From assembly GCF_006152065.1 (NCBI RefSeq), contig NZ_VDFW01000041.1:1-52340 (forward strand): a stretch of 52,340 nucleotides of DNA, written 5' to 3'. Of the stretch, positions 7,883 to 17,649 are shown in pieces. A program made the translations under genes and the position numbers. The stretch is from Amycolatopsis alkalitolerans (lineage in GTDB: Bacteria > Actinomycetota > Actinomycetes > Mycobacteriales > Pseudonocardiaceae). The notes under the pieces are model-generated. The model saw only the letters and a list, made by a program, of their open reading frames with translations. It ran no database searches and was not told where the DNA came from. The stretch's first letter is position 1, and each line of letters begins with the position of its first letter.

Positions 7883-8731
7883 TCACCCTCCAGTGAGGTC
7901 GAGGTCAAGCGCCTGGGTGCCGAGCACGGTGATCAGCTCGAGGCGTTCGGCGTCCTCGGTGCCGGGCTCGGCGGTGTAGACCATGATCCGCAGGTCGCTG
8001 CCCGCGACGGTCAGCACGTCGCAGTCCAGCGCCACCGCGCCCGCCTGCGGGTGGTCGACGATCTTGCGGGCGGCTTCGTGGTGCCCGACGGCGCCGGAAT
8101 CCCACAGCCGCACGAACCGCTCGCTGTTCGCCCGCAGATCGGCCAGCAACCGCCGCAGCCGCGGATCCCCTGGGTAGCGGGCGGCGGTCGCGCGCAGGTC
8201 GGCGACCAGCGCGGTCTCGAGGGCGCGCCGGGACTCGGGTGTGTGCCGGACCCGGGTGCCGAAGCCGAGCAGATTGCGCCAGACCCCGTTGCACTCATTG
8301 CCTTTCCAGCCGGACGGATCGCCCATCAGCGCCGCATACGGCAGGTTCGCGACCACCAGGGTCCACGACGCGTCGTAGACCGCGACGGGCGTGCCGGTGA
8401 GCCTGTCGAGCATCCGCTGCACGCTCGGGGTGAGATACCTGGGCACCAGCTCGGGGCCCGGCGGCGCCAGCCCGGCCAGCTCGAAGAGGTGGGCGCGCTC
8501 GGCCGCGTCGAGCCGCAGGGCCCGGGCGAGCGCCTCGACGACCTGCGCGGACGGGTTGGCCGCGCGGCCCTGTTCAAGACGGGTGACGTAGTCGACCGAG
8601 ATCCCGGCCAGGTGCGCCAGTTCCTCGCGGCGCAGACCGGGCGTGCGCCGATGCCCACCCGCGGGCAGCCCGGCGGCCCCGGGCGAGGCCCGGTCACGCC
8701 ACCGGCGCACGGCCTCCCCGAACTCGGTCAT
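7883..8731 (-). CDS. XRE-family regulator with MmyB-like ligand domain
   Basis: 282 residues. A helix-turn-helix at ~35-75 (LRREELAHLAGISVDYVTRLEQGR) is followed by an MmyB-type PAS-like domain (~105-275) with TPVAVYDASWTLVVANLPYA and the C-terminal EDAERLELITVLGT. Family members commonly regulate adjacent oxidoreductases or hydrolases; here the MBL-fold gene follows 11 bases downstream. Its ATG overlaps the stop of the truncated AAA-type regulator upstream (ATGA at 8728-8731), implying an operon order of AAA remnant, regulator, hydrolase. Confidence 0.87.
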   Translation of the reverse strand: MTEFGEAVRRWRDRASPGAAGLPAGGHRRTPGLRREELAHLAGISVDYVTRLEQGRAANPSAQVVEALARALRLDAAERAHLFELAGLAPPGPELVPRYLTPSVQRMLDRLTGTPVAVYDASWTLVVANLPYAALMGDPSGWKGNECNGVWRNLLGFGTRVRHTPESRRALETALVADLRATAARYPGDPRLRRLLADLRANSERFVRLWDSGAVGHHEAARKIVDHPQAGAVALDCDVLTVAGSDLRIMVYTAEPGTEDAERLELITVLGTQALDLDLTGG

Positions 8732-10662
8732 GACTCCAGTGTGCCTCGCCGCCTTCGATCCGGCCTGGTACCGGCAATCCCAGGATCACCGTCGATCCGC
8801 CGTTCGATCTCTTCGGCTCGCCGGTAATGCCGGGCAGCGTGCGGATCACCCAGGGCCGCCGCCAGCTCACCAAGGTAGTACGCCACCGGGCGCAGGGTCA
8901 GCAAACCGCTTCCGGCCCCGGCGAGCTCTCCCTCGGCAGGCAACAGCTCCGCGTAGCAGCGCTCCATCGCGACGCGGTCCGATCGTCTGATCGCGACTGT
9001 CGCATGCAGACACGTTCGCACCTCGAACAGCAGATCGCGCGGGGAGTGCGCGTAACCCTCGAGCTCCTCGTCGGGGACCCGCTCACCGCGCAGAATCCGC
9101 TCGCACAGCAGGGCGAGTTCGAGCACACCGTCCAAACCGGACATTCCGGTGCCGGCCAGGCGCGCGGCCGCGGCGCGGTAGGCAGCCTCCGCCGGGCCTC
9201 GCACCGACGCCCGGAGCGCCCGGTACCACTGCGTGAACACTCCCACGAGCGGCAGTTGGTATCGCTCGCCGAGCCGGTCTGCTTCAGCCGCATGCCGGTC
9301 CGCGGCGGGGAAATCGGCCAGCGCCGAGCAGGCCTGCAGAAGGATCAGATGCCCTAGCACCTCGAACGTCACCAGCGAGTGCCGGCCCGCGAGCTCGACG
9401 AGCTCCGCCCCGATCCGGGCCCGTTCCGGTGCCAGCCCCGCACGCTCGAACGACTGCATGAACCGCGCGTTGAGGGCGAGCGCCAGCAGCCTCGGATCGC
9501 CCAGCTCGCGCGCGATGGACTCCGCCTCGAGCGCCGCCTTCCGCGCGCGGTCTCCCCCGCCTCCGCGCGTCTCCAGAGCGACGGTGGCCAGCAACCGGAC
9601 GCGGTCCGCACCGGACGCAGTGGGCAGTATTCGCTCCGCGACCGACACGATCCGGGCCGCCAGCGCGGGATCGTCGTGCTCCGTCCACAATGCAGGCACT
9701 TCGAAGGCGCCGATTACGCGCGCCGTCAACGCGGGGTCGCCCAGCGAGTCAGCCAGTGCGATCGCCTCGGCGCGGCGATGCCGGGCCTGTTCCAGACCAC
9801 CGGTCACGGCGAGCGCACGCACCAGCCCCATGGTCAGTTCGAGCCGCGTCCGCGCGTCCACCTCGCCGTGCGCGCTGAGCGCCTGCCGCCACCACCGCGC
9901 GGCCTCGTGCGGGGCGAAGCGCTCCTCGGCCCGTTCGGCCGCGACCCGCGCGTACCGGCCGGCGGCCGGGCTTTCGGCCAGAAAGTAGTGGTGGGCCAAG
10001 GATTCCGCGTCATCCGGTCTGAGCCGACCGATCACTTCGGCGATCTCGCCATGCCACCGCGCGCGACGCGACCGCGAAAGATCGTCGTACACCGTGTCGC
10101 GCACGAGGGCATGGGCGAAGTGGAAGCGTCGCGGCGCGCGCTCGATCAGGAATCCTTGCCGTGCCGCCGTTTCGACCGCTTCGAGGACGTCATCACCGGT
10201 AACAGCGCCGAGCACTTCCAGGTCGATCTCGGCGCCGATCGCCGCCGCCCGGCGGAGCATCGCCTGAACGGGTTCCGGGAGCCGTGCCATGCGGTACCGG
10301 ACGACATCGCGCACTCCCGGCGGCACGGCCGAGAGATCGGTGCCGACGAGGCGAGCGAGTTCGCGGACGAAGAACGGATTCCCCCCGCTGCGCCGCGTAA
10401 TGACATCCGTGGTCTCCTCGTCCACGTCCCGCCCGGCGATCGTGCGCACCAACTCCGCCACCGCGGACGGCTCGAGCCCGCCGAGGTACACCCGCACCGG
10501 TTCGGCACGCGCGGCCCTGCCCAGGAACTCGGCCAGCGGCGGCGAGACGTCCGTGGTGCGGTAGGTCCCCACCACCAGCACGGGCCGCGCGACCGGATCG
10601 GCGACGAGAAAACCCAGTAATGCCAACGTTTCCGCATCGGCGGCAAACAGATCGGCAACCGG
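8728..10662 (-). pseudogene. 5'-truncated large AAA-type transcriptional regulator
   Basis: About 644 codons of good family sequence remain, starting at ~10659 within the Walker B region (DLFAADAETLALLGF, aligned to the usual DLHWADxxTL), then VLVVGTYRTTD, the winged helix and a long tetratricopeptide-like helical region to the stop at 8728. The N-terminal part, including the P-loop, is missing. The frame remains open upstream to 11025, but that stretch lies antisense to an alpha/beta-hydrolase remnant and has no family character. With no P-loop and no start codon or ribosome site of its own at the break, it is almost certainly non-functional as an ATPase. A C-terminal LuxR-type helix-turn-helix is not seen. 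Confidence 0.75.
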
Positions 10663-10668
10663 CTGCGC

Positions 10669-10845
10669 ATGCCGGTCACGGTGCTGCAGCAGGACTGGGG
10701 CGCGGCGCTCGGCTACGACGCCGCTGCCCGGTGGCGAGCCTGGGCGCCGGACCTGGACCACCGCACGGTCACGTCGGGCCATTTCATGGCGGAGCAGTCC
10801 CCGGCGGAGGTGATCAAGGCGCTGCGGGATCTGCTGGCTCGCTGA
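10669..10845 (+). pseudogene. C-terminal fragment of an alpha/beta hydrolase (haloacetate-dehalogenase-like)
   Basis: 58 codons read MPVTVLQQDWGAALGYDAAA, then WRAWAPDL and TSGHFMAEQSPAEV before the stop. This is the C-terminal strand-helix region, including the catalytic His of the GHFMAE motif, of an alpha/beta hydrolase that is normally about 280-300 residues long. The nucleophile and acid parts are absent. The fragment begins within a few bases of where the truncated AAA regulator on the other strand begins (~10660), marking a deletion or inversion junction. Confidence 0.7.
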
Positions 10846-10901
10846 ACGCCGGGCGAGACGAACCTCAGGCGACGGCCTTCGCGGCCACACCCTGGTGCCG
10901 C

Positions 10902-12053
10902 TCAGTCTTCGATGGCCTGGTACACCGACGTCCAGAAGTCCTGGTACACCGGCGAGAAATCCGGGAACCCGGCACACTGGGTGAGCAGGATGCCGGTCAG
11001 CTCCTCCCCCGGATCGACCTGCCACGACGTGCCGAGCCCGCCATCCCAGCCGTAGCGGCCCGGGCGGTGGTACAGGCTCGTATGCGCGGTCGCCACCGAC
11101 ACACCGAAGCCCCAGCCGCGGTTGTCGAAGTAACCCGGGAAGAAGCCGGAAACCGCTTTCTGGGCCGGGGTCAGCTGATCGGTCGTCATCAGCTCTACCG
11201 TCGGCCGGGACAGGACGTGCCCGCCGCCGCTCAGCATCATGTGCGCGAACGCCGACAGGTCATCCACAGTGGACAACAGCCCGGCGCCACCGGACAGAAA
11301 CTCGGGGCGGCGGCTCCACTGGCCGGCTGGCGGATCGTAAACCGTCAGGTCATCGTGGTAGCCCATCACCAATCTGTCCACATCGGACGTGAAGAACGCG
11401 GTGTCCTTCATGCCCAGCGGTTCGAAGACGCGCTCGCCCAGGAACTCGTCCAGTGGCTTCCCCGAAACACGTTCCAGCAGCACCCCGAGCACGTCGGATC
11501 CTGTGTGGTACAACCACTTCTCGCCAGGTTGGGCCATCAGCGGCAGCTCGCCGAGCCGCCGCAGCCACTCGTCCGGCGCCGGGTACTCCGCCGGGTTCGG
11601 CGGTCCCACGGCCACCGACCGCTCGTTCGCCGCGGCCACGATCGGGTAAGGACCCATCAGCATCCCGAAACCGAGCCGGAACGTCAGCAGATCCCGCAGC
11701 GTGATCGCCCGGTTCGCGGGCACGGTGTCTTCGAGTTCGCTCTCGACCGTCCGCAACACCCGCCGCCCGGCCAGCTCCGGCAGCACATCGTCGACCGGAT
11801 CGTCCAGCCGTAGCACACATTCCTCGACCAGGGTCAGCGCCCCTACGGCGGTGATCGGCTTCGTCATCGAACTGATCCGGAACAGCGAGTCCCGCCGCAG
11901 CGGCGCACCGTCCACCGCCTGCTTGCCGATGACATCGACGTGTACCTCACCGCGACGGCTCACCAGCGTGATCGCACCGGGCACCGTGCCGCGTTCGACA
12001 TGGGCCGCCATGACGTCGTGCACCCGCACCAGGCGGGCCTTCGAGAACACCAT
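10902..12053 (-). CDS. Serine beta-lactamase-family hydrolase/esterase
   Basis: 383 residues, the normal length for class C-like esterases. The SxxK nucleophile motif is SMTK (Ser62-Lys65), the second motif is YHTGSD (Tyr182), and GGLGTSW near the C-terminus corresponds to the third. No signal peptide is seen, which favours an intracellular carboxylesterase over a secreted beta-lactamase or DD-peptidase. It lies downstream of a peroxiredoxin-like gene and a DUF899 remnant on the same strand. The substrate cannot be deduced. Confidence 0.88.
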   Translation of the reverse strand: MVFSKARLVRVHDVMAAHVERGTVPGAITLVSRRGEVHVDVIGKQAVDGAPLRRDSLFRISSMTKPITAVGALTLVEECVLRLDDPVDDVLPELAGRRVLRTVESELEDTVPANRAITLRDLLTFRLGFGMLMGPYPIVAAANERSVAVGPPNPAEYPAPDEWLRRLGELPLMAQPGEKWLYHTGSDVLGVLLERVSGKPLDEFLGERVFEPLGMKDTAFFTSDVDRLVMGYHDDLTVYDPPAGQWSRRPEFLSGGAGLLSTVDDLSAFAHMMLSGGGHVLSRPTVELMTTDQLTPAQKAVSGFFPGYFDNRGWGFGVSVATAHTSLYHRPGRYGWDGGLGTSWQVDPGEELTGILLTQCAGFPDFSPVYQDFWTSVYQAIED

Positions 12054-12056
12054 CGT

Positions 12057-12167
12057 TCACACCGCCAAGTCGGGGTGCTCGGCCGCGGTGCAGGAATAGC
12101 ACGGGAACTGGCGGCGCGCGGCGTTGAGCTCGTCACGCGCCCGGGAAACGACCTGCGGCAGGCTCAT
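12057..12167 (-). pseudogene. Internally deleted DUF899 remnant
   Basis: A 36-codon frame begins at ATG 12167 behind a strong GAGGAG ribosome site. It reads MSLPQVVSR directly joined to ARDELNAARRQFP, then unrelated residues to a stop. DUF899 thioredoxin-like proteins start MSLPxVVSR followed, about 18 residues later, by a TRARDALNAxRRxLP-type segment, so this is the N-terminus of such a gene with an internal deletion and with its ~200-residue body lost. It overlaps the end of the upstream peroxiredoxin-like gene by 35 bases. Translation of the short peptide is possible, but function is unlikely. Confidence 0.6.
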
Positions 12168-12729
12168 TCTCCACTCCTCGACTCGTAGCCTTTTGTAGGT
12201 CGGACTCGCGCGCGGCCCGAAAGTCATCGGCGTGGGCGAGAAGTTCTTCGACCGACCACTGGTCGTACGCGTGCTCACCGTGCTTGCTCGCGACCACGCG
12301 CCCGTCCGGCGCGATGAGAAAGTCCGCGGGCAGCCCGAGCCGCCCGCCCACGGGGCTGCTCGACGGGAACGGCGCACGCCGGACCAGCCCCGTGACGACC
12401 GAGCGCAGGATCGGCCACCACACCCGCGGATCGAGCAGAGCCCGCGGCGCCGACTCCACGCCGTACTCCACGTAGACGCGCTTGTCCGGGTCCGCGACGA
12501 CCGCGAACGGCAGGCCGGCGACGTGCTTGCGCAGTTCGTCGGCGGGCGAATGGAAGAAGACGAGTTCGCGAACACCCGCCTCGACGATCTCGTCATGCCG
12601 CCGCACCACGGACCGCAGATGGAGGTTGCAGACCGGGCACCCGGCGAACCGCCGGAACTGCAGGTGCACCAGGCAGTCGGGGTCGGGCACGGTGACCCGC
12701 TCGCCGGTGACGGTCTCGAACTGGCGCAT
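12133..12729 (-). CDS. Peroxiredoxin-like (AhpC/TSA fold) protein
   Basis: 198 residues with thioredoxin-fold character: FRRFAGCPVCNLHLRSV (CPVC motif at ~31-34), then VFFHSPADELRKHV, AVVADPDKRVYVEYGVE and ADFLIAPDGRVV. This matches peroxiredoxin-like proteins annotated as AhpC/TSA family, expected to reduce peroxides or dithiols in the cytoplasm. It is divergent from a TetR regulator, and a perfect palindrome covers its predicted start of transcription, so it is very probably repressed by that TetR. The last ~20 residues overlap the DUF899 remnant and may be a replaced tail. Confidence 0.85.
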   Translation of the reverse strand: MRQFETVTGERVTVPDPDCLVHLQFRRFAGCPVCNLHLRSVVRRHDEIVEAGVRELVFFHSPADELRKHVAGLPFAVVADPDKRVYVEYGVESAPRALLDPRVWWPILRSVVTGLVRRAPFPSSSPVGGRLGLPADFLIAPDGRVVASKHGEHAYDQWSVEELLAHADDFRAARESDLQKATSRGVENEPAAGRFPGA

Positions 12730-12742
12730 AACGGGTTCCCTT

Positions 12743-12795
12743 CGTAGGCGTACGTGATACGCCTACGACGTTACGCGTACCCTGTACGCTGTCAA
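12743..12795 (-). promoter_or_regulatory. Promoter plus TetR-type operator between peroxiredoxin and TetR genes
   Basis: On the minus strand TTGACA (12795-12790) and TAACGT (12773-12768) are 16 bases apart and point to the peroxiredoxin-like gene. Overlapping the predicted transcription start is a perfect palindrome with 10-base arms, CGTAGGCGTA (12743-12752) and TACGCCTACG (12758-12767), separated by five bases. The geometry fits steric repression by the divergent TetR protein. Confidence 0.7.
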
Positions 12796-12800
12796 GCGCC

Positions 12801-13418
12801 ATGCCACGACCTCGCTCTCTCAGCCCGGCCCAGCTCGCCGCCGCCGCGCTCGCCGTCCTCGACCGCGAAGGGCTCGAAGGGCTGTCCATGCGCACGGTCG
12901 CCAAGGAACTGGGCATGGGCACGATGTCGCTGTACCGCTATGTCACCGACCGCGGGCAACTCGAGGAACTCGTCGTCGACAGCGTGCTGAGCCACACTGA
13001 ACTCGAGCTACCACCGGCCGACCCGTTCACGCGGCTGCGCATCCTCGCCGAACGGGTCTACGAGGCCGTCCGTGCGCATCCGTCCGTCGTGCCGCTGCTG
13101 CTGATCCACCGGCACCGCTCGATCGTCTCCCGGCAGTGGGGCGAGATCGCGCTCGGCGTGCTCGACGAGGCGGGATTCACCGGCAAGAACAGGGCAATCG
13201 CCTTCCGCGCGTATCTGAGTCATGTGCTCGGTGCGCTGCAGACCGGCTACTACAGCCCGCTCGACGGCGCGGGCACGGCGGCGCTGAGCGGGCAGGACCA
13301 GTTCCCGATGCTCGCCGAAACCGCGAAAGCCGCTCGCGAGGTAAGGGCGGAGGAGGAATTCCGCGAGGGGCTGGAACTCCTCCTCCGCGGTTTCAAGGAT
13401 GCAACGAGAGGCCCTTGA
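12801..13418 (+). CDS. TetR/AcrR-family regulator (TetR_C-type ligand domain)
   Basis: 205 residues. Helix-turn-helix at ~20-60 with LSMRTVAKELGMGTMSLYRY, followed by a C-terminal domain with HPSVVPLLLIHRH and FRAYLSHVLGALQTGYY, typical of the tetracycline-repressor C-terminal family. It is divergent from the peroxiredoxin-like gene, and the palindrome at 12743-12767 is the likely operator for both. The 3' end overlaps the convergent DUF2000 gene by 26 bases. Confidence 0.9.
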   Translation: MPRPRSLSPAQLAAAALAVLDREGLEGLSMRTVAKELGMGTMSLYRYVTDRGQLEELVVDSVLSHTELELPPADPFTRLRILAERVYEAVRAHPSVVPLLLIHRHRSIVSRQWGEIALGVLDEAGFTGKNRAIAFRAYLSHVLGALQTGYYSPLDGAGTAALSGQDQFPMLAETAKAAREVRAEEEFREGLELLLRGFKDATRGP

Positions 13419-13797
13419 GCGCCTTGTCCACCGCGTTGCGCGGCCCGTGCACGGCGATGCCGACGAGCGCGAGCTTCTCGGTCGGCACGGCCCGCACGGC
13501 GGCGCGGTTGTCGACGTCGTTGCTGGTGGCGAACAGTTCCTCGGTGTAGACCGCGACGGCGAGCCCCCGCTCGACAGCCTTCTGGTGCGCAAGCTTCACG
13601 CCAGCGGCGTCGGCCTGGTACACGAGCACCGGTTGCCCGAACATCGGCAGGTACCGCCGCCCAGACGCGTCCTCGTACTCGTCGCCGACGGTTTCCGGGA
13701 ACCGCGCGGCGACCCCGCTGACCAGGAACGCCGTCACGTTCAGCCGCTGCCACTGCGCGAGGTCGTCCCGCACCACCACGGCGATCTTCGTGTTCAT
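13393..13797 (-). CDS. DUF2000 domain protein
   Basis: 134 residues covering a whole DUF2000 domain: MNTKIAVVVRDDLAQWQRLN at the start, then QPVLVYQADAAGVKLAHQKA and a C-terminal VGIAVHGPRNAVDKALKGL. DUF2000 proteins are structurally related to peptidyl-tRNA hydrolase 2 but their activity is unknown. It is divergent from an AraC-type regulator, a pairing seen repeatedly in actinobacteria, so regulation by that AraC protein is the simplest guess. Confidence 0.88.
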   Translation of the reverse strand: MNTKIAVVVRDDLAQWQRLNVTAFLVSGVAARFPETVGDEYEDASGRRYLPMFGQPVLVYQADAAGVKLAHQKAVERGLAVAVYTEELFATSNDVDNRAAVRAVPTEKLALVGIAVHGPRNAVDKALKGLSLHP

Positions 13798-13859
13798 ACC
13801 GGCATGGTCACCGCGCGCGGGGCGGGTCGTCTTGAACGCTCGTGCGGGATAATCGCGGG

Positions 13860-14654
13860 GTGACCGACTGGGCGAGCTACTGGCGGGCGCCCGACTGCCC
13901 GCTCGAGGCGATGCACGCCCATTTCGAGCGGCACGTGTACCACCGCCACAGCCACGAGACCTACTCGTTCGGCGTGACGGAGTCGGGTGCGCAGGCGTTC
14001 ACCTGCCGTGGCGCCGCCCGCACCAGCGCGGCCGGGATGGTGATGGCGTTCAACCCGGACGAGCCGCACGACGGGCAGGCCGCGCTGCCCGCCGGCTTCA
14101 CCTACCGGATCGTCCATATCGGACCCGAGCTGATCGCCGATGTCTTGCGGGACACCGCGGATCGCCCGGTGGGACTTCCGTTGTTCGCCGAACCCGTACT
14201 TGAGGACGCCACGCTCGCCGGCGCGCTCTGCCGTCTCCATGCGACGCTCGGCGAAAGCCGCTTGGCGCAGGACGAAGCCCTGCACGACACCGTTCGCGCC
14301 CTCGTCCGCCGTGGTTCGACCCGTCCCGCGCACGCCCGCTATCTGCCGGTTGAAGTCCGCCGGGCCAGGGAACTGCTCGACGCTTCGTATGCCGAAGACC
14401 TCCGCGCCGAGGACCTCGCGGACGCCGTGGGCTGCAGCCGTTTCGCGCTGCACCGCGCATTCGTCGCGGCCTACGGCCTCGCGCCGAGCGACTACCAGCG
14501 CCAGCTTCGCCTGCGCGCGGCCCGCCGCCTGCTGATCGACGGACGCACGCCGGCCGACGCGGCGGCGAGCGCCGGTTTCGCCGACCAGAGCCATCTGACG
14601 CGCTGGTTCAAGCGCTACTACGGCCTCACCCCCGGCCAGTTTCTTGACAGTTAA
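13860..14654 (+). CDS. AraC-family regulator with N-terminal AraC-binding cupin
   Basis: 264 residues from GTG 13860. The N-terminal half is an arabinose-binding-type cupin (HRHSHETYSFGVTESGAQAF, FNPDEPHDG), and the C-terminal ~100 residues hold two helix-turn-helix motifs (LADAVGCSRFALHRAFVAAY and ADAAASAGFADQSHLTRWFK). It is divergent from the DUF2000 gene and stops 26 bases before the next ATG used. A -35 element for the following ArsR gene lies in its last codons. Confidence 0.9.
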   Translation: MTDWASYWRAPDCPLEAMHAHFERHVYHRHSHETYSFGVTESGAQAFTCRGAARTSAAGMVMAFNPDEPHDGQAALPAGFTYRIVHIGPELIADVLRDTADRPVGLPLFAEPVLEDATLAGALCRLHATLGESRLAQDEALHDTVRALVRRGSTRPAHARYLPVEVRRARELLDASYAEDLRAEDLADAVGCSRFALHRAFVAAYGLAPSDYQRQLRLRAARRLLIDGRTPADAAASAGFADQSHLTRWFKRYYGLTPGQFLDS

Positions 14655-14673
14655 CATGCCTTCGTAGTTATAT
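14644..14673 (+). promoter_or_regulatory. Promoter giving a probably leaderless arsR-like transcript
   Basis: TTGACA (14644-14649), 18 bases, TTATAT (14668-14673). The predicted transcription start, about 7 bases after the -10, falls on or next to ATG 14681, the second of two in-frame ATGs, so the message would have no leader. Two ATGCCT copies flank the spacer (14655 and 14672) and may form the repressor's site. Confidence 0.5.
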
Positions 14674-14680
14674 GCCTGTC

Positions 14681-14992
14681 ATGGCATCAACGTTCGAGGT
14701 GCTGGCCGAACCCCGGCGGCGCGAAATCCTCGACCTGCTGCGCGTGCGGGAACGCCCGGTGAACGACCTGGTCGAACAGCTCTCACTCACCCAGCCCGCC
14801 GTGTCCAAGCACCTGAAGGTCCTGCGTGAAGCGGGGCTGGTCGAGGTGCGCCACGAAGCGCAACGCCGCTGGTACCGGTTGCGTGTGCAGCCGCTGGTCG
14901 AGCTGGACGCGTGGCTCGCGCCGTACCGGCGGATGTGGGAGGCCAGCTTCGACGCCCTGGAACGCCACCTCGACTCCCAGGGAGATGAGTAA
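14681..14992 (+). CDS. ArsR-family winged-helix regulator
   Basis: 103 residues from ATG 14681 (ATG 14672 lies inside the -10 element, so it is disfavoured). The winged helix includes LAEPRRREILDLLRVRERPV, LVEQLSLTQPAVSKHLKVLR and EAQRRWYRLR. No metal-binding Cys cluster is present, which places it with the non-metal ArsR branch that is usually coupled to an SRPBCC/AHSA1 gene. Exactly that gene follows, overlapping by one base (TAATG at 14990-14994). Confidence 0.9.
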   Translation: MASTFEVLAEPRRREILDLLRVRERPVNDLVEQLSLTQPAVSKHLKVLREAGLVEVRHEAQRRWYRLRVQPLVELDAWLAPYRRMWEASFDALERHLDSQGDE

Positions 14993-15750
14993 TGGACGCG
15001 AAGATGGAAACCGTCGGCGGCGCCACTGTGCTGCGGTTCGAGCGACGGTTCAAGCACCCGGTGGAGAAGGTGTGGCGGGCGATCAGCGATCCCGCCGAGA
15101 TGGCGCACTGGTTCCCGGCCGCGGTCGAGACCGAGCTGAAGATCGGCGCGGCGATGACCTTCACCTTCCCGGGCGAGGCGCCGATCGACGGCTCTCGCGG
15201 CGGCGAGATCCTCGAACTGGACCCGCCGAAGGTGTACGCGTTCCGCTGGAACTCCGACGTCCTGCGGTTCGAGCTCGTCCCGGACGGCGACGGCTGCATC
15301 CTCTACTTCTCCCAGACGCTGGGCGGTGGCGGGCTCGGCAGGCTCGGTGCGGGCCGCAACGCCGCGGGCTGGGACCACTGCCTCGGCGCGCTGGATGCCC
15401 GGCTGGACGGCCGCGAGCCCGAGGCGTTCACCGAGTGGCTGCCCGCGATGCAGCACTATCTCGACGTTTTCGGCCTGGCCGAGGGCACCCGCGCCGACAC
15501 CGCCGAGGGCGCCGAGCTGCGCTTCGCGCTCGACCTGGTGTGGAAGCCCGTCGACGACGCCTGCAAGCACGTCGCGCGGCTGGCGGACACGGTCAAGGAG
15601 GGCGCCGTGCGCTGGGAGCTGTTCGCCGACCCCGACTTCGGCACGCGCGTCGAGTTGACACACACGGTGCCTGCCGAGCACGCGGACGCAGAACTGGCCG
15701 CGTGGCCCGCACGACTGAAGGAACTCTTCGCCGCGGTCCACGCCGGATGA
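14992..15750 (+). CDS. SRPBCC/AHSA1-family protein
   Basis: 252 residues. The first ~150 form the START-like SRPBCC fold seen in AHSA1 proteins ([20 protein letters not shown], then MAHWFPA and [16 protein letters not shown]). The C-terminal ~100 residues resemble a second helical/START-like segment. Such proteins bind hydrophobic ligands, but a substrate is not known. It is translationally coupled to the ArsR-like repressor that precedes it. Confidence 0.87.
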   Translation: MDAKMETVGGATVLRFERRFKHPVEKVWRAISDPAEMAHWFPAAVETELKIGAAMTFTFPGEAPIDGSRGGEILELDPPKVYAFRWNSDVLRFELVPDGDGCILYFSQTLGGGGLGRLGAGRNAAGWDHCLGALDARLDGREPEAFTEWLPAMQHYLDVFGLAEGTRADTAEGAELRFALDLVWKPVDDACKHVARLADTVKEGAVRWELFADPDFGTRVELTHTVPAEHADAELAAWPARLKELFAAVHAG

Positions 15751-15799
15751 GGTTGACGCCACACGCGCACCCCTCGCGCGGTGGCTAGGCTGCGGAAAC

Positions 15800-17436
<1,637 letters not shown>

Positions 17437-17440
<4 letters not shown>

Positions 17441-17649
17441 GCGAAAAACCCTTGCTGCGGATCGTCCGGGGCACCCCGGACGACGAGGAACTCGCGGCAC
17501 TGACGGCGGTCATCGCGGCCGTGGCCGCGGCGCCGGACGAACCGTCCCGCGACGAGCCGCGATCGCGGTGGGCCGACCGTGCGGCCCTGCTGCGCCGCCC
17601 GCCGCGCCCCGGCGAAGGCGCCTGGCGCGCCTCGGGTTTCCCGCGCTGA
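17437..17649 (+). CDS. accE: Acyl-CoA carboxylase epsilon subunit
   Basis: 70 residues from GTG 17437, overlapping the accD5 stop. The start [20 protein letters not shown] is the family signature, the middle is an Ala-rich helix, and the end is the typical [11 protein letters not shown] and [12 protein letters not shown]. Epsilon subunits bind the AccA-AccD complex and increase its activity. Its stop abuts the stop of a convergent TetR gene, with no intergenic base. Confidence 0.92.

Noticed and set aside
6105..7979. 624-codon open frame on the plus strand
   Set aside because: Runs antisense through the membrane protein and MBL gene with Arg/Asp/Gln/His-rich composition typical of the complementary frame in high-GC DNA; only a short piece (~6861-6990) is a real methyltransferase remnant.
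10662..11025. 5' extension of the AAA-type regulator to 11025
   Set aside because: Sequence before ~10659 has no P-loop or family similarity and is antisense to the hydrolase fragment; kept as a truncated gene instead.
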